Positions 17,895 to 25,836 of a DNA stretch of 64,000 nt are shown here, piece by piece. The notes under the pieces are model-generated. The model was not told the DNA's origin. It was given only the letters and a program-made list of their open reading frames with translations, and ran no database searches. Position numbers and translations under genes: made by a program. The number at the start of each line of letters is the position of its first letter. The stretch's first letter is position 1. Source of the stretch: Sinorhizobium sp. B11. Its GTDB lineage: Bacteria > Pseudomonadota > Alphaproteobacteria > Rhizobiales > Rhizobiaceae. The stretch is taken from positions 1,054,001-1,118,000 of the forward strand of contig CP091033.1 of NCBI GenBank assembly GCA_039725955.1. Reading direction: 5' to 3'.

Positions 17895-18851
17895 ATGAAC
17901 ACGACCGAAAAGGTAATCTTCGAGCAGTTCCCCTATTGGGAAAAAGCCATCGGCTCGAATACGGCAAGCGGCAGGACGGACGATCTCCTCGTCTTCGTCG
18001 GTTGCGGCACCTCCTTCAATCTCGCTTTGTCTCTGGCCGCCTATGCCAACAGCCTCAAGCGCAGGGCGATTGCAGTGCCTGGTGCAGAGTGGCTGAACCG
18101 CCCCTCCTATTTCTGGCCGGAATGGCAGAAGACGCATGTGGTTGCGCTCTCGCGCTCCGGCGAAACGACGGAAACGGTCGCTGCGGCCAAGGTTAGCCGC
18201 GCTGCCGGCGCGTTCGTTACTGCCGTCACGGTCGAGCCCGAAAGCGCGCTTGCCAAGAATTGTGACCAGCTGATCTGCTCGCCAACCCATCCGGACGAAG
18301 GCATCGTCATGACAGTGTCGGCGAGCCTTATGGTCTTGCTCAGCCTGCAGATGATCGGTCAGACCGTGCCGGCTTCGATCGTCGCATCGGCACGGCAGCT
18401 TGCAAACACGCTCGACACCTCCCTACCCGATATCATTGAGGACCGTTCACACTTCGTGTTTCTCGGCGGCGGACCGCTTTTCGGCATCGCGCTTGAAGGT
18501 GCATTGAAGTTGATGGAGATGAGTCAGCTCATGACGCAGGCCTTCCATCCGCTCGAATACCGCCATGGGCCAATCAGCCTCGTCGATGAGAAGACGGCAG
18601 TTATCGTGCTCTACAGTTCGGACCAGAGAGACGCCGAGGCCAAGCTGGTTGGCGAGCTGCGCGAAAAAGGCGCCGTCGTTATCGGCTTCGGCGGCCCCGG
18701 CGACCTGGAGCTTCCAGTTGATGTCGACCTGTCGCTTGCCGGCCTCGCCGTTCTGCCGGCACTGCAGATACTCGGCGAACGTGCCGCTCAGGCACGCCAC
18801 ATCGATACGGTCTCACCGCGTCATCTCACCAAAGTTGTCACACTCGCATGA
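17895..18851 (+). CDS. agaS: SIS-domain sugar-phosphate isomerase/deaminase (AgaS-like)
   Basis: A 318-aa protein with two sugar-isomerase (SIS) domains. The first holds VFVGCGTSFNLALSLA and the phosphate-binding ALSRSGETTETVAAAK; the second holds FLGGGPLFGIALEGALKLMEMSQ and EYRHGP, the GlmS-type catalytic segment. AgaS proteins convert galactosamine 6-phosphate to tagatose 6-phosphate with loss of ammonia. The frame is open far upstream through the permease gene, but ATG 17895 after CGGAGA is the natural start. It overlaps the GatZ gene by four bases. A GlmS-like deglycase acting on another amino sugar phosphate or amino-acid conjugate is an alternative. Confidence 0.85.
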   Translation: MNTTEKVIFEQFPYWEKAIGSNTASGRTDDLLVFVGCGTSFNLALSLAAYANSLKRRAIAVPGAEWLNRPSYFWPEWQKTHVVALSRSGETTETVAAAKVSRAAGAFVTAVTVEPESALAKNCDQLICSPTHPDEGIVMTVSASLMVLLSLQMIGQTVPASIVASARQLANTLDTSLPDIIEDRSHFVFLGGGPLFGIALEGALKLMEMSQLMTQAFHPLEYRHGPISLVDEKTAVIVLYSSDQRDAEAKLVGELREKGAVVIGFGGPGDLELPVDVDLSLAGLAVLPALQILGERAAQARHIDTVSPRHLTKVVTLA

Positions 18852-20149
18852 GCGCCGCGGTCGATCGAAATCGCCAGATTGCCCTGGCAAAACTCTTCGG
18901 GGACAGAGGGCTGCCCCTGCCCCGCGGCATCACATCCGTTTGCTCCGCCCATCCGCTGGTCATCGAGGCAACATTGCGACGTGCCGCCCGGCAGAGCGAC
19001 GTCGTCCTGATCGAGGCGACCTGTAATCAGGTCAATCAGGAGGGCGGCTATACCGGTATGACGCCGGCGGATTTCCGCGCCTTCATCGAAAGAATTGCGG
19101 CAAGCGTCGGCTTTCCCGCCGCGCGGATCATTCTCGGCGGCGACCATCTGGGCCCGAACCCGTGGCGGAAACTCAGCGCTGACGATGCCATGGCACGCGC
19201 CGAAGCCATGGTAACAGCATATGTGGAAGCCGGCTTCGAAAAGCTGCATCTCGACACATCAATGGGCTGCGCCGGCGAACCTGTGGCGCTTGCCGATGAA
19301 TTGACCGCAGCAAGAGCCGCACGGTTGGCGCGGGCCGCCGAAGATGCCGCCCGCCGCAGCGGCCGTCGCCCGCCCGTCTATATCATTGGCACGGAAGTGC
19401 CGCCGCCGGGTGGCGCTACACATGCCCTGGACGAGATCGAGGTCACGCGACGGCAAGCTGCCGTGAAGACGCTTGGCGTTCATCGCGAGGCTTTTACCCA
19501 GGCTGGGGTCGGTTCCGCACTGGAGCGGGTGATCGCCATCGTCGTTCAGCCGGGTGTGGAATTCGGCAATGCCAATGTCGCGCTCTACAAGCCCGAGCGA
19601 GCACAGGAGCTGATCTCAGCGCTCGACGAAATGAACGGTCTGCTCTTCGAAGCCCACTCCACCGATTACCAGCCGGCAGACTTGCTGGCTTCTCTGGTCG
19701 ACGGCGGGTTTTCGATCCTTAAAGTCGGCCCGGGCCTGACCTTTTCATTGCGCGAGGCGCTCTACGGCCTCGATGCGATCGCCAACACGCTCTCGGGCGG
19801 CAAGGAAGCCCGCGGGCTGGTAACGACAATGGAAGAGATCATGCTCGCCGAGCCTGGACATTGGGCCGGTCACTATGGCGGCACGGCTGATGAGCAGCGG
19901 CTGCAGCGACATTTCAGCTATAGCGACCGCATCCGTTACTATTGGCCGGACGGCCGCGCTAGCGCGGCCGTCGACAAACTGCTCGCGCAGCTACCCGACG
20001 AGATCCCGGAAACGCTGATCAGCCAGCATCTTGCCCGTCTCTATCCCGATGTGGTCGAGAAGCGTTTGGCGCCAAAGGCTCGCGATCTTTGCCTTGCCGC
20101 TATCGATGCGGCCCTCGCACCCTATGCCACCGCGACAACGCCTCGGTAG
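18848..20149 (+). CDS. kbaZ: GatZ/KbaZ family protein (tagatose-bisphosphate aldolase partner or tagatose-6-P epimerase)
   Basis: A COG4573-type protein of 433 aa with a TIM-barrel-like core. It shows the family motifs ITSVCSAHPLVIEA, IEATCNQVNQEGGYTGMTPADF, ILGGDHLGPNPW, HLDTSMGCAGE and KVGPGLTFSLREALYGLD. In enterobacteria it supports the GatY/KbaY aldolase as a non-catalytic subunit. Here no GatY/KbaY homologue is present in the operon. Some Agrobacterium relatives are reported to epimerise tagatose 6-phosphate to fructose 6-phosphate, which would fit directly after AgaS. The family is certain; the enzymatic role is inferred from that precedent and context. Confidence 0.88.
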   Translation: MSAAVDRNRQIALAKLFGDRGLPLPRGITSVCSAHPLVIEATLRRAARQSDVVLIEATCNQVNQEGGYTGMTPADFRAFIERIAASVGFPAARIILGGDHLGPNPWRKLSADDAMARAEAMVTAYVEAGFEKLHLDTSMGCAGEPVALADELTAARAARLARAAEDAARRSGRRPPVYIIGTEVPPPGGATHALDEIEVTRRQAAVKTLGVHREAFTQAGVGSALERVIAIVVQPGVEFGNANVALYKPERAQELISALDEMNGLLFEAHSTDYQPADLLASLVDGGFSILKVGPGLTFSLREALYGLDAIANTLSGGKEARGLVTTMEEIMLAEPGHWAGHYGGTADEQRLQRHFSYSDRIRYYWPDGRASAAVDKLLAQLPDEIPETLISQHLARLYPDVVEKRLAPKARDLCLAAIDAALAPYATATTPR

Positions 20150-20219
20150 CAGGCATGTCACAGGTCGCGCTCAGCGGGCGATTGCAGATCCGAAATCAGA
20201 TTTTCAGCCGGAGACAATT

Positions 20220-21290
20220 ATGGCGTCCGTAAACGTGGCGAATGTCCGCAAGAACTATGGTCACTTCGAGGTGTTGCACGGGGTCGACATCGACATCCGC
20301 GATGGAGAATTCGTCATTCTCGTCGGGCCCTCCGGCTGCGGCAAGTCGACCTTGCTGCGCATGATCGCAGGGCTTGAGGAGATTTCTGGCGGCAATGTTT
20401 CGATCGGCAGCAAGGTCGTCAACAATGTCGCTCCGAAGGAGCGCGACATTGCCATGGTCTTTCAGTCCTACGCGCTTTATCCGCATATGACGGTCGAAGC
20501 GAATATGGGATTTTCGCTGCGACTGGGGAAAGCACCGAAAGAGCAGATCAAGGCGCGCGTCCGTGATGCGGCGCAGATCCTCGGCCTCGAACATCTCCTC
20601 GATCGCTACCCCAGAAATCTCTCCGGCGGCCAGCGTCAGCGTGTCGCGATGGGCCGCGCGATCGTGCGCCAGCCGCAGGTCTTTCTTTTCGACGAGCCTC
20701 TCTCCAATCTCGATGCCAAGCTCCGGGTGCAGATGCGCTCGGAGATCAAGCAGCTGCACCAGCGGCTGAAGACGACGACCATCTATGTAACGCACGATCA
20801 GATCGAAGCCATGACCATGGCAGACCGGATCGTCGTGATGCGCGATGGCTATGTCGAGCAGATCGGTTCACCGCTCGACCTCTACGACTGCCCGGCCAAT
20901 CTCTTCGTCGCCGGATTCATCGGTTCTCCGGGCATGAATGTTATCAAGGGCAAGATCAGCTCGTCCGGGCCGCTTGTATTCATCGCCGACGGAGGAGCGC
21001 ACCTCCCGCTGCCAGAGGCTGCGGCGGTCGCGCGAGGTGCGGAGGTTGTCTATGGCATCCGTCCCGAGCATCTGATCGTCAGCCAGGATGGCGTGAGCGC
21101 CGAGGTGGCTGTCATCGAACCGACGGGGGCCGAGACCCAGATCAACGCCAAGCTCGGATCGGATCCGCTGGTCGCAACCGTACGTGACCGTCTTTCGCTG
21201 AAAGCCGGCGAGACCGTCAGGATGATGCCGGATCTCAGCAAACTTCATCTCTTCGATGCCAAAACTGAAAAGCGCCTGTCGATCGGCTAG
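20220..21290 (+). CDS. Sugar ABC transporter ATP-binding protein (MalK/UgpC-type)
   Basis: ATPase of about 356 aa with Walker A GPSGCGKST (residues about 38-46), Q-loop FQSYALYPHMTV, signature LSGGQRQRVAMGRAIVR, Walker B FLFDEPLSNLDAKLR and H-loop YVTHDQIEAMTMADR. A C-terminal TOBE/MalK regulatory domain starts after FIGSPGMNVIKG. GGAG lies seven bases before ATG 20220; the frame extends upstream to 20031 inside the GatZ gene and is discarded. It ends the operon and energises the importer encoded upstream. Confidence 0.95.
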   Translation: MASVNVANVRKNYGHFEVLHGVDIDIRDGEFVILVGPSGCGKSTLLRMIAGLEEISGGNVSIGSKVVNNVAPKERDIAMVFQSYALYPHMTVEANMGFSLRLGKAPKEQIKARVRDAAQILGLEHLLDRYPRNLSGGQRQRVAMGRAIVRQPQVFLFDEPLSNLDAKLRVQMRSEIKQLHQRLKTTTIYVTHDQIEAMTMADRIVVMRDGYVEQIGSPLDLYDCPANLFVAGFIGSPGMNVIKGKISSSGPLVFIADGGAHLPLPEAAAVARGAEVVYGIRPEHLIVSQDGVSAEVAVIEPTGAETQINAKLGSDPLVATVRDRLSLKAGETVRMMPDLSKLHLFDAKTEKRLSIG

Positions 21291-21329
21291 CGGCTGGTTG
21301 GGCTATCGAGCCTACGAAGGCCTGGCGCT

Positions 21330-21357
21330 AAAAGTGGTGCGGCGATGGTCGCCGCAC
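21330..21357 (-). terminator. Rho-independent terminator of the chemoreceptor gene
   Basis: A perfect 9-bp stem GTGCGGCGA/TCGCCGCAC (21337-21345 with 21349-21357) with a 3-base loop is followed, on the minus strand, by TTTT (21333-21330). It sits between the convergent ATPase and chemoreceptor genes, 24 bases after the chemoreceptor stop; on the plus strand there is no T-run. Confidence 0.8.
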
Positions 21358-21380
21358 CGTATCTTGCGGTGGTTCGAGCT

Positions 21381-23609
21381 TCAGAACTCTTCCCAGTTGT
21401 CGCCCTTTGTATCGAGGGCGGCATTTCCCGAGAATGCAGAAGCGATCTTGCGGCCGAGGGCACGAACCGGTGACGGAGCCGGAGCATCGTTTCGTGCGGC
21501 GGCGCGGGGAGCAGCGGAACGCAGTGCATAACCCGCTTCGCTCAGCTTGAACTGGGCAAGAAGCTCGTTGAGCGACGCAACTTCCTTCGCAAGATTATGG
21601 CTTGCGGCAGTCGACTCTTCGACCATGGCCGCGTTCTTCTGCGTATCCTGGTCCATCTGGTTGACCGCCAGGTTGATCTGGTCGAGACCGGAGGACTGTT
21701 CCTGCGATGCTTCGACGATCGCCGCGATATGACGATTGATTTCCTGCACCTCGGCGACGATCGCTTCCAGCGCCTTGCCGGTTTCGCCGACGAGGCCGAC
21801 GCCGGAATTGACCTGTTCGCTTGACGTGTTGATCAACGCCTTGATTTCCTTGGCGGCGTTTGCTGAACGCTGGGCCAATTCGCGAACTTCCTGGGCGACG
21901 ACGGCAAAGCCCTTGCCGGCTTCGCCGGCGCGGGCCGCTTCGACGCCGGCGTTCAGAGCCAGAAGGTTGGTCTGGAAGGCAATGTCGTCAATGACGCCGA
22001 TGATGTTGGAGATCTCGCCCGAGGATTTTTCAATCTGCTGCATGGCCGAAACAGCCTTGCGGACGACTTCGCCGGATTTTTCCGCGCCGGTCTTGGCACG
22101 CGAGACGAGCTCTCCGACTTCCTTCGCTCGCTTGCTCGAATCCTTCACGGTCGTGGTGATTTCTTCGAGAGCTGCAGCCGTTTCCTCCAGCGCCGCTGCC
22201 TGCTGTTCTGTGCGCTTGGCAAGATCGTCAGCGGCCGATTTGATCTCGTTTGCTCCAGAGTCGATGCCGCGGGCATTCTGCGATACCCGGTTCAACGCCG
22301 ATTGCAGCTTGTCAGCGGAATTGTTGAAGTCGCTGCGGACGCCATCGAGCCTCGTTACGAAGGGCTGGTCGATACGGTAGGACACATCGCCGTCGGCGAG
22401 TTTCGAAAGACCCGCGGCGAGGTTGTCGACGGCAAACTGCACATCGGCAGCGTCTTTCGCCTTTTCCTTCTCGCGTTCGATCTGCTCTCTCTCGCTCATG
22501 CCACGATTGGCTTCTGCCTCTTGTTCGAGGCGAACCCGCTCGATCGCATTCTGCTTGAAGACCTGAACGGCGCGCGCCATGGCGCCGATTTCATCCGGTC
22601 TGGCCTGACCCTGAACCTCGACATTCAGATCTCCGGCCGCCAGACGCGCCATGGTGTTGGTTGTCTTCTTGATGACCGCAGCGATCGATCGTGCGAAAAC
22701 GAGGAAGCCGACAAGCGAAATCAGCGAGACGATCACCGTGCCGATCGCCGCCGTCCAGAGCGCCTGCTGCGACGCTTCTACGATCTCCGTCACATTGGAG
22801 CCGATTTCGAAGACGCCAATCTTGCGACCGGAGAAGTCTTCAAAGGGAATAGCGGTGACTTCATAATCCTTGCCGCCGAGAACGGCATGAACACGGATGC
22901 GGTCACCGTTGAAGGCTGCCTGCAGCTGCTCCTGGGTGAGAATTGTCTTGTCACCAAAGGTGGATGCCTGCGGTACGAACTTGCCGTCCTGAAGAATATG
23001 CACTGCGACGGCTGCATCAACCGACCGCGCCAGCGGCGCAAAATAGTCGTTCGTGAGCGAGGTGCCGACATCGACGACGCCGACGGTCTTGCCATCCTTG
23101 ATAACAGGTGCTGATGCAAACATGCTGACGGCGGTCCGGCCGGGTTCGATGCCGGCGTTCAGCTTGCCCTGCGTCAAGGCCGCGACGATCATCTTGCGAC
23201 GTCCCTTGAGGTCGTCGCCAAAAGTATCCGGCGTATGGATACGTGCGACCGCCAAGCCATCGGAATTGCTGAACGTGATGAGCTGAAGGCCCTGCGCTTT
23301 GATCGCCGGCAGGCTGGCGGTATATTTTGCAAGAATGGATGCCCGATCGTTCCTGGCAATCAGATCAGCAGTTTCAGGCTCACCGGCCAGGGCGATGGCA
23401 AGCCCGGCGGCCGCTCGCTTCTGAGCGTCCATGTCCGCCTGAATCACATGAAGATCGGACGAAAGCTCCTTCTGAAGCGATTGATCGCTCATCGTATTCT
23501 GACGATACCAGGCAAGACCACCGATAGCCGCGCTTGCAAACAAAACGGCCGCAAACCCATAGGCCGTGATGCGGATCCATATCGGCCGCTTGATCTTTTC
23601 CCCGTCCAT
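21381..23609 (-). CDS. Methyl-accepting chemotaxis protein with CheR-tether pentapeptide
   Basis: Membrane chemoreceptor of 742 aa. A first membrane helix lies at about residues 12-31, a periplasmic Cache-like sensor domain at about 35-275 and a second helix at about 280-305. Two HAMP segments follow (around 305-355 and 385-440), then the coiled-coil signalling domain with the conserved hairpin [33 protein letters not shown] tip. The extreme C-terminus is NWEEF, matching the NWETF-type pentapeptide that recruits CheR/CheB in high-abundance receptors. GAGGGGA precedes the start. It is monocistronic with its own terminator. The ligand is unknown. Confidence 0.95.
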   Translation of the reverse strand: MDGEKIKRPIWIRITAYGFAAVLFASAAIGGLAWYRQNTMSDQSLQKELSSDLHVIQADMDAQKRAAAGLAIALAGEPETADLIARNDRASILAKYTASLPAIKAQGLQLITFSNSDGLAVARIHTPDTFGDDLKGRRKMIVAALTQGKLNAGIEPGRTAVSMFASAPVIKDGKTVGVVDVGTSLTNDYFAPLARSVDAAVAVHILQDGKFVPQASTFGDKTILTQEQLQAAFNGDRIRVHAVLGGKDYEVTAIPFEDFSGRKIGVFEIGSNVTEIVEASQQALWTAAIGTVIVSLISLVGFLVFARSIAAVIKKTTNTMARLAAGDLNVEVQGQARPDEIGAMARAVQVFKQNAIERVRLEQEAEANRGMSEREQIEREKEKAKDAADVQFAVDNLAAGLSKLADGDVSYRIDQPFVTRLDGVRSDFNNSADKLQSALNRVSQNARGIDSGANEIKSAADDLAKRTEQQAAALEETAAALEEITTTVKDSSKRAKEVGELVSRAKTGAEKSGEVVRKAVSAMQQIEKSSGEISNIIGVIDDIAFQTNLLALNAGVEAARAGEAGKGFAVVAQEVRELAQRSANAAKEIKALINTSSEQVNSGVGLVGETGKALEAIVAEVQEINRHIAAIVEASQEQSSGLDQINLAVNQMDQDTQKNAAMVEESTAASHNLAKEVASLNELLAQFKLSEAGYALRSAAPRAAARNDAPAPSPVRALGRKIASAFSGNAALDTKGDNWEEF

Positions 23610-24025
23610 AACGTCCCCTCAAATATCGATGAGCCTAATTCTTGTGGGGAAAACTTGTTTTTTACTTAATTTTGAATGGTCAACATTATGCAGCGAAACC
23701 TAGGGGCCGCATCGCTGCGACGTGGGGCAAGATGTGCAAAATTCGCGCCAAAGCTGCCGATCGTAATCCGGTGTAATCGGCCTCAAAACGACCGCCGATA
23801 AGATGGCGGTATCCTGCGCCGGCGTCGAGAAGATTCGCAACATGTCCCGACAAGAAGCGGATAACAAATACATACCATCCGGCCTATCTATCTATGAATC
23901 AAAGAGTTTTTCATCGTCACCCAATAGGGTGATGTTCAAGTATCTATCACTTCTCTAAAAGATCAACCTGGACTAATATTCGGCGTTGGCCGCTCATATG
24001 ACTTTACGAATGGGAAGACAGTCAA
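23610..24025. other. Intergenic region between divergent chemoreceptor and LuxR-type genes
   Basis: About 416 bases without a credible gene. It is AT-richer towards the right half (about 23860-24020) and must contain both promoters. The only structured element recognised is the dyad TCACCC-AATA-GGGTGA near the LuxR-type gene. Confidence 0.6.
23917..23932. promoter_or_regulatory. Palindrome upstream of the LuxR-type gene
   Basis: TCACCC (23917-23922) and GGGTGA (23927-23932) form a perfect 6-bp dyad around AATA, extended by one CATC/GATG-like shifted pair. It lies about 95 bases before the start of the LuxR-type regulator gene and about 308 bases before the chemoreceptor start. A binding site for the adjacent regulator or another dimeric factor is inferred. 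Confidence 0.4.
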
Positions 24026-25165
24026 ATGGAGCATACGGATATTGTCGATAAGATCTATCGGGCCTCCGTAGACGTAGAGTTGTGGTCGAGCACGTTATGC
24101 GCGGTTGTCGATTACGTTGGAGCAACAGCCGGAAATATTGTCTATCAGGCTCCTGACGGAAAAAGCAGTTTTCTGATCCCAGGCCGGATGCGCGAAGATC
24201 TGAACGATCTCTATCTGCAGTATTACGCCGGCAATCCCTATGCAAAGGCCTTCGAGAAAGTCCATCCGGATCAGGTGGCGATCGGTAATGAGCTTATCGA
24301 CGATGCCGCCGTCCGGCGCACTGCTTATTATGCTGACATCTGCACCCCGCAGGATATCTACAATCAGCTCTTCGTCCCACATGCCAGCCTGCATGAACGC
24401 GGCGGCATCGGTGGGGTCGCGCTTTTTCTCTCCAAGGCCCAGGACACCGAAAGTGGCCTGGCAGCCCGGAAGCTTCTGCAGTTGACGCCGCATCTCTCCC
24501 GCTCGATAGAGCTTTCCCTTAACGTCGGAAGCATCAGGCGAGAGGCCAATCTTCTGCAGCCGCTGCTCGAAGCCCTGCCAGACGCAGCCGTGCTGCTCGA
24601 TAGCCAAGGCGAAATCGTCGCGCTGAATTCCGCCGCTGAAGACATTCTGAGACACGGCGACGGACTTTCGATCAACAAACATGAGCGCACGACGCTGCCA
24701 AGCATTTCAAGCAGTTCCAAGGCTCTGATCCGCGCGATACGGCAGGCCCTCGAAGTCGCAGGCGGAACGGCCGCGCAATTGCAGGGCGCGGTCCAGATTC
24801 TCCGGCCATCGGGTTTGCCGCCCTACTTCGCGCAGGTCACTCCCTTACCGCCAAGTTCCTTCGTGGCCTGGGATTCGACGGACTCCGGCGCCCGCGTGCT
24901 TCTTCAGATCGTCGATATGGAAAGCCGGGCCACCGGGCAGGCTGAACAGCTTCGGAGCATTTTCAGCCTAACCGCCGCGGAGGCGAAGGTGGCCGTACTC
25001 GTCGGTTGTGGCTATTCGGTTCCAGAGACCGCCAGGATACTTGCCCTGTCTCCCAACACCGTCAAAACGCATACAGCAAGGCTTCTGTCCAAGACGGGTG
25101 TTCGATCTCAGGCGGCATTTGCGCGGTTGATGGCTTCCGTCCCTACGCGGCCCGATCGGCCCTAG
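24026..25165 (+). CDS. LuxR-type helix-turn-helix transcriptional regulator
   Basis: Regulator of 379 aa. The C-terminal 65 residues form the LuxR/GerE DNA-binding domain (FSLTAAEAKVAVLVGCGYSVPETARILALSPNTVKTHTARLLSKTGVRSQAAFARLM, written here as the span from about residue 310 to 370). A PAS-like middle (ALPDAAVLLDSQGEIVALNSAAEDILR, near residue 195) precedes it. The first 180 residues are of unclear type and lack an obvious acyl-homoserine-lactone-binding signature. The gene is divergent from the chemoreceptor. The regulator's signal and targets are unknown. Confidence 0.9.
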   Translation: MEHTDIVDKIYRASVDVELWSSTLCAVVDYVGATAGNIVYQAPDGKSSFLIPGRMREDLNDLYLQYYAGNPYAKAFEKVHPDQVAIGNELIDDAAVRRTAYYADICTPQDIYNQLFVPHASLHERGGIGGVALFLSKAQDTESGLAARKLLQLTPHLSRSIELSLNVGSIRREANLLQPLLEALPDAAVLLDSQGEIVALNSAAEDILRHGDGLSINKHERTTLPSISSSSKALIRAIRQALEVAGGTAAQLQGAVQILRPSGLPPYFAQVTPLPPSSFVAWDSTDSGARVLLQIVDMESRATGQAEQLRSIFSLTAAEAKVAVLVGCGYSVPETARILALSPNTVKTHTARLLSKTGVRSQAAFARLMASVPTRPDRP

Positions 25166-25230
25166 ACGTCCGAAACTATGGAAAGGTGATGCCGGGACAT
25201 CCCCTCCCCACTCAGAAATCAGCTTCGCGA

Positions 25231-25644
25231 TCAGGGGTCAGGCGTCGTCAGCTCTGTCTCCTTCGTGTCGACGACGAATACTGCCAGGATTTTTGCAGGC
25301 TTCGTCTTGCTGGCATTCGCGCTGACCAGGTGATGATCGCCAGGGACTTCAATCCAGTTCTCGCCAGTCTTGAAGACCTTTTCCGCGCCGTCGTTCACCT
25401 TGCTCTTGATTTCCCCCTCGATGACCGTGGCGTAGATGAACGCGCTCTTTGCATGGGTATGCGCAGGGTTATAGCCGCCCGGCCCATATTCTACGAGAAC
25501 GCCGCGCATGCTTTTGCCCGGGACGTTTGGCAATTCGTGATCGAACACAACGGTGATCTTGGCGTTATGGGCTTTCTGCGCCGCAAAAGCCGGGACTGCA
25601 GCAAAGGTCAGCGCCAGCGCGGCAATGGTCATGGATTTGAACAT
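25231..25644 (-). CDS. Secreted small cupin-domain protein
   Basis: A 137-aa protein with a clear signal peptide (MFKSMTIAALALTFAAVPAFA, cleavage near AFA-AQ), so it acts in the periplasm. The mature part is a single cupin barrel: GGYNPAHTHAKSAFIYATVIEGEI matches the first cupin motif (His-X-His...Glu), and WIEVPGDHHLV the second. The metal ligands are thus present. Function is not specified by the fold; related proteins are annotated only as cupins. It is convergent with the LuxR-type gene and is the last ordinary gene before the transposon end. Confidence 0.85.
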   Translation of the reverse strand: MFKSMTIAALALTFAAVPAFAAQKAHNAKITVVFDHELPNVPGKSMRGVLVEYGPGGYNPAHTHAKSAFIYATVIEGEIKSKVNDGAEKVFKTGENWIEVPGDHHLVSANASKTKPAKILAVFVVDTKETELTTPDP

Positions 25645-25756
25645 CGTATCTTTCTCCTCTGGGGCTCGCTAAGACCCGGGCAAGCTAAGTCCGCGGGCGG
25701 CGAAAGGTCAGATATACGATGGTTTAAGCGGCGGCCTGTATAGGAAAAAATCAAAT

Positions 25757-25808
25757 TGATTCACCGGTCCATTGATTTCATTGGGGGTGTGAAAAAAATG
25801 ATTCACCG
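25757..25808. repeat. TnsB-site-like direct repeats at the transposon end
   Basis: TGATTCACCG occurs exactly twice, at 25757-25766 and 25799-25808, 42 bases apart start to start. Degenerate copies (TTGATTTCAT at 25771-25780 and TTGATTCTTG at 25821-25830) lie between and beyond. Spaced short repeats like these next to a TGT terminus are the usual transposase-binding layout of Tn7-like ends. The lie next to tniQ also agrees. Binding is inferred. Confidence 0.6.
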
Positions 25809-25836
25809 TTTCCTAGAATTTTGATTCTTGCTCCGA

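Noticed and set aside
22302..23114. Plus-strand open frame of 270 codons opposite the chemoreceptor
   Set aside because: Antisense shadow; the minus strand gives a complete chemoreceptor with HAMP and signalling domains.
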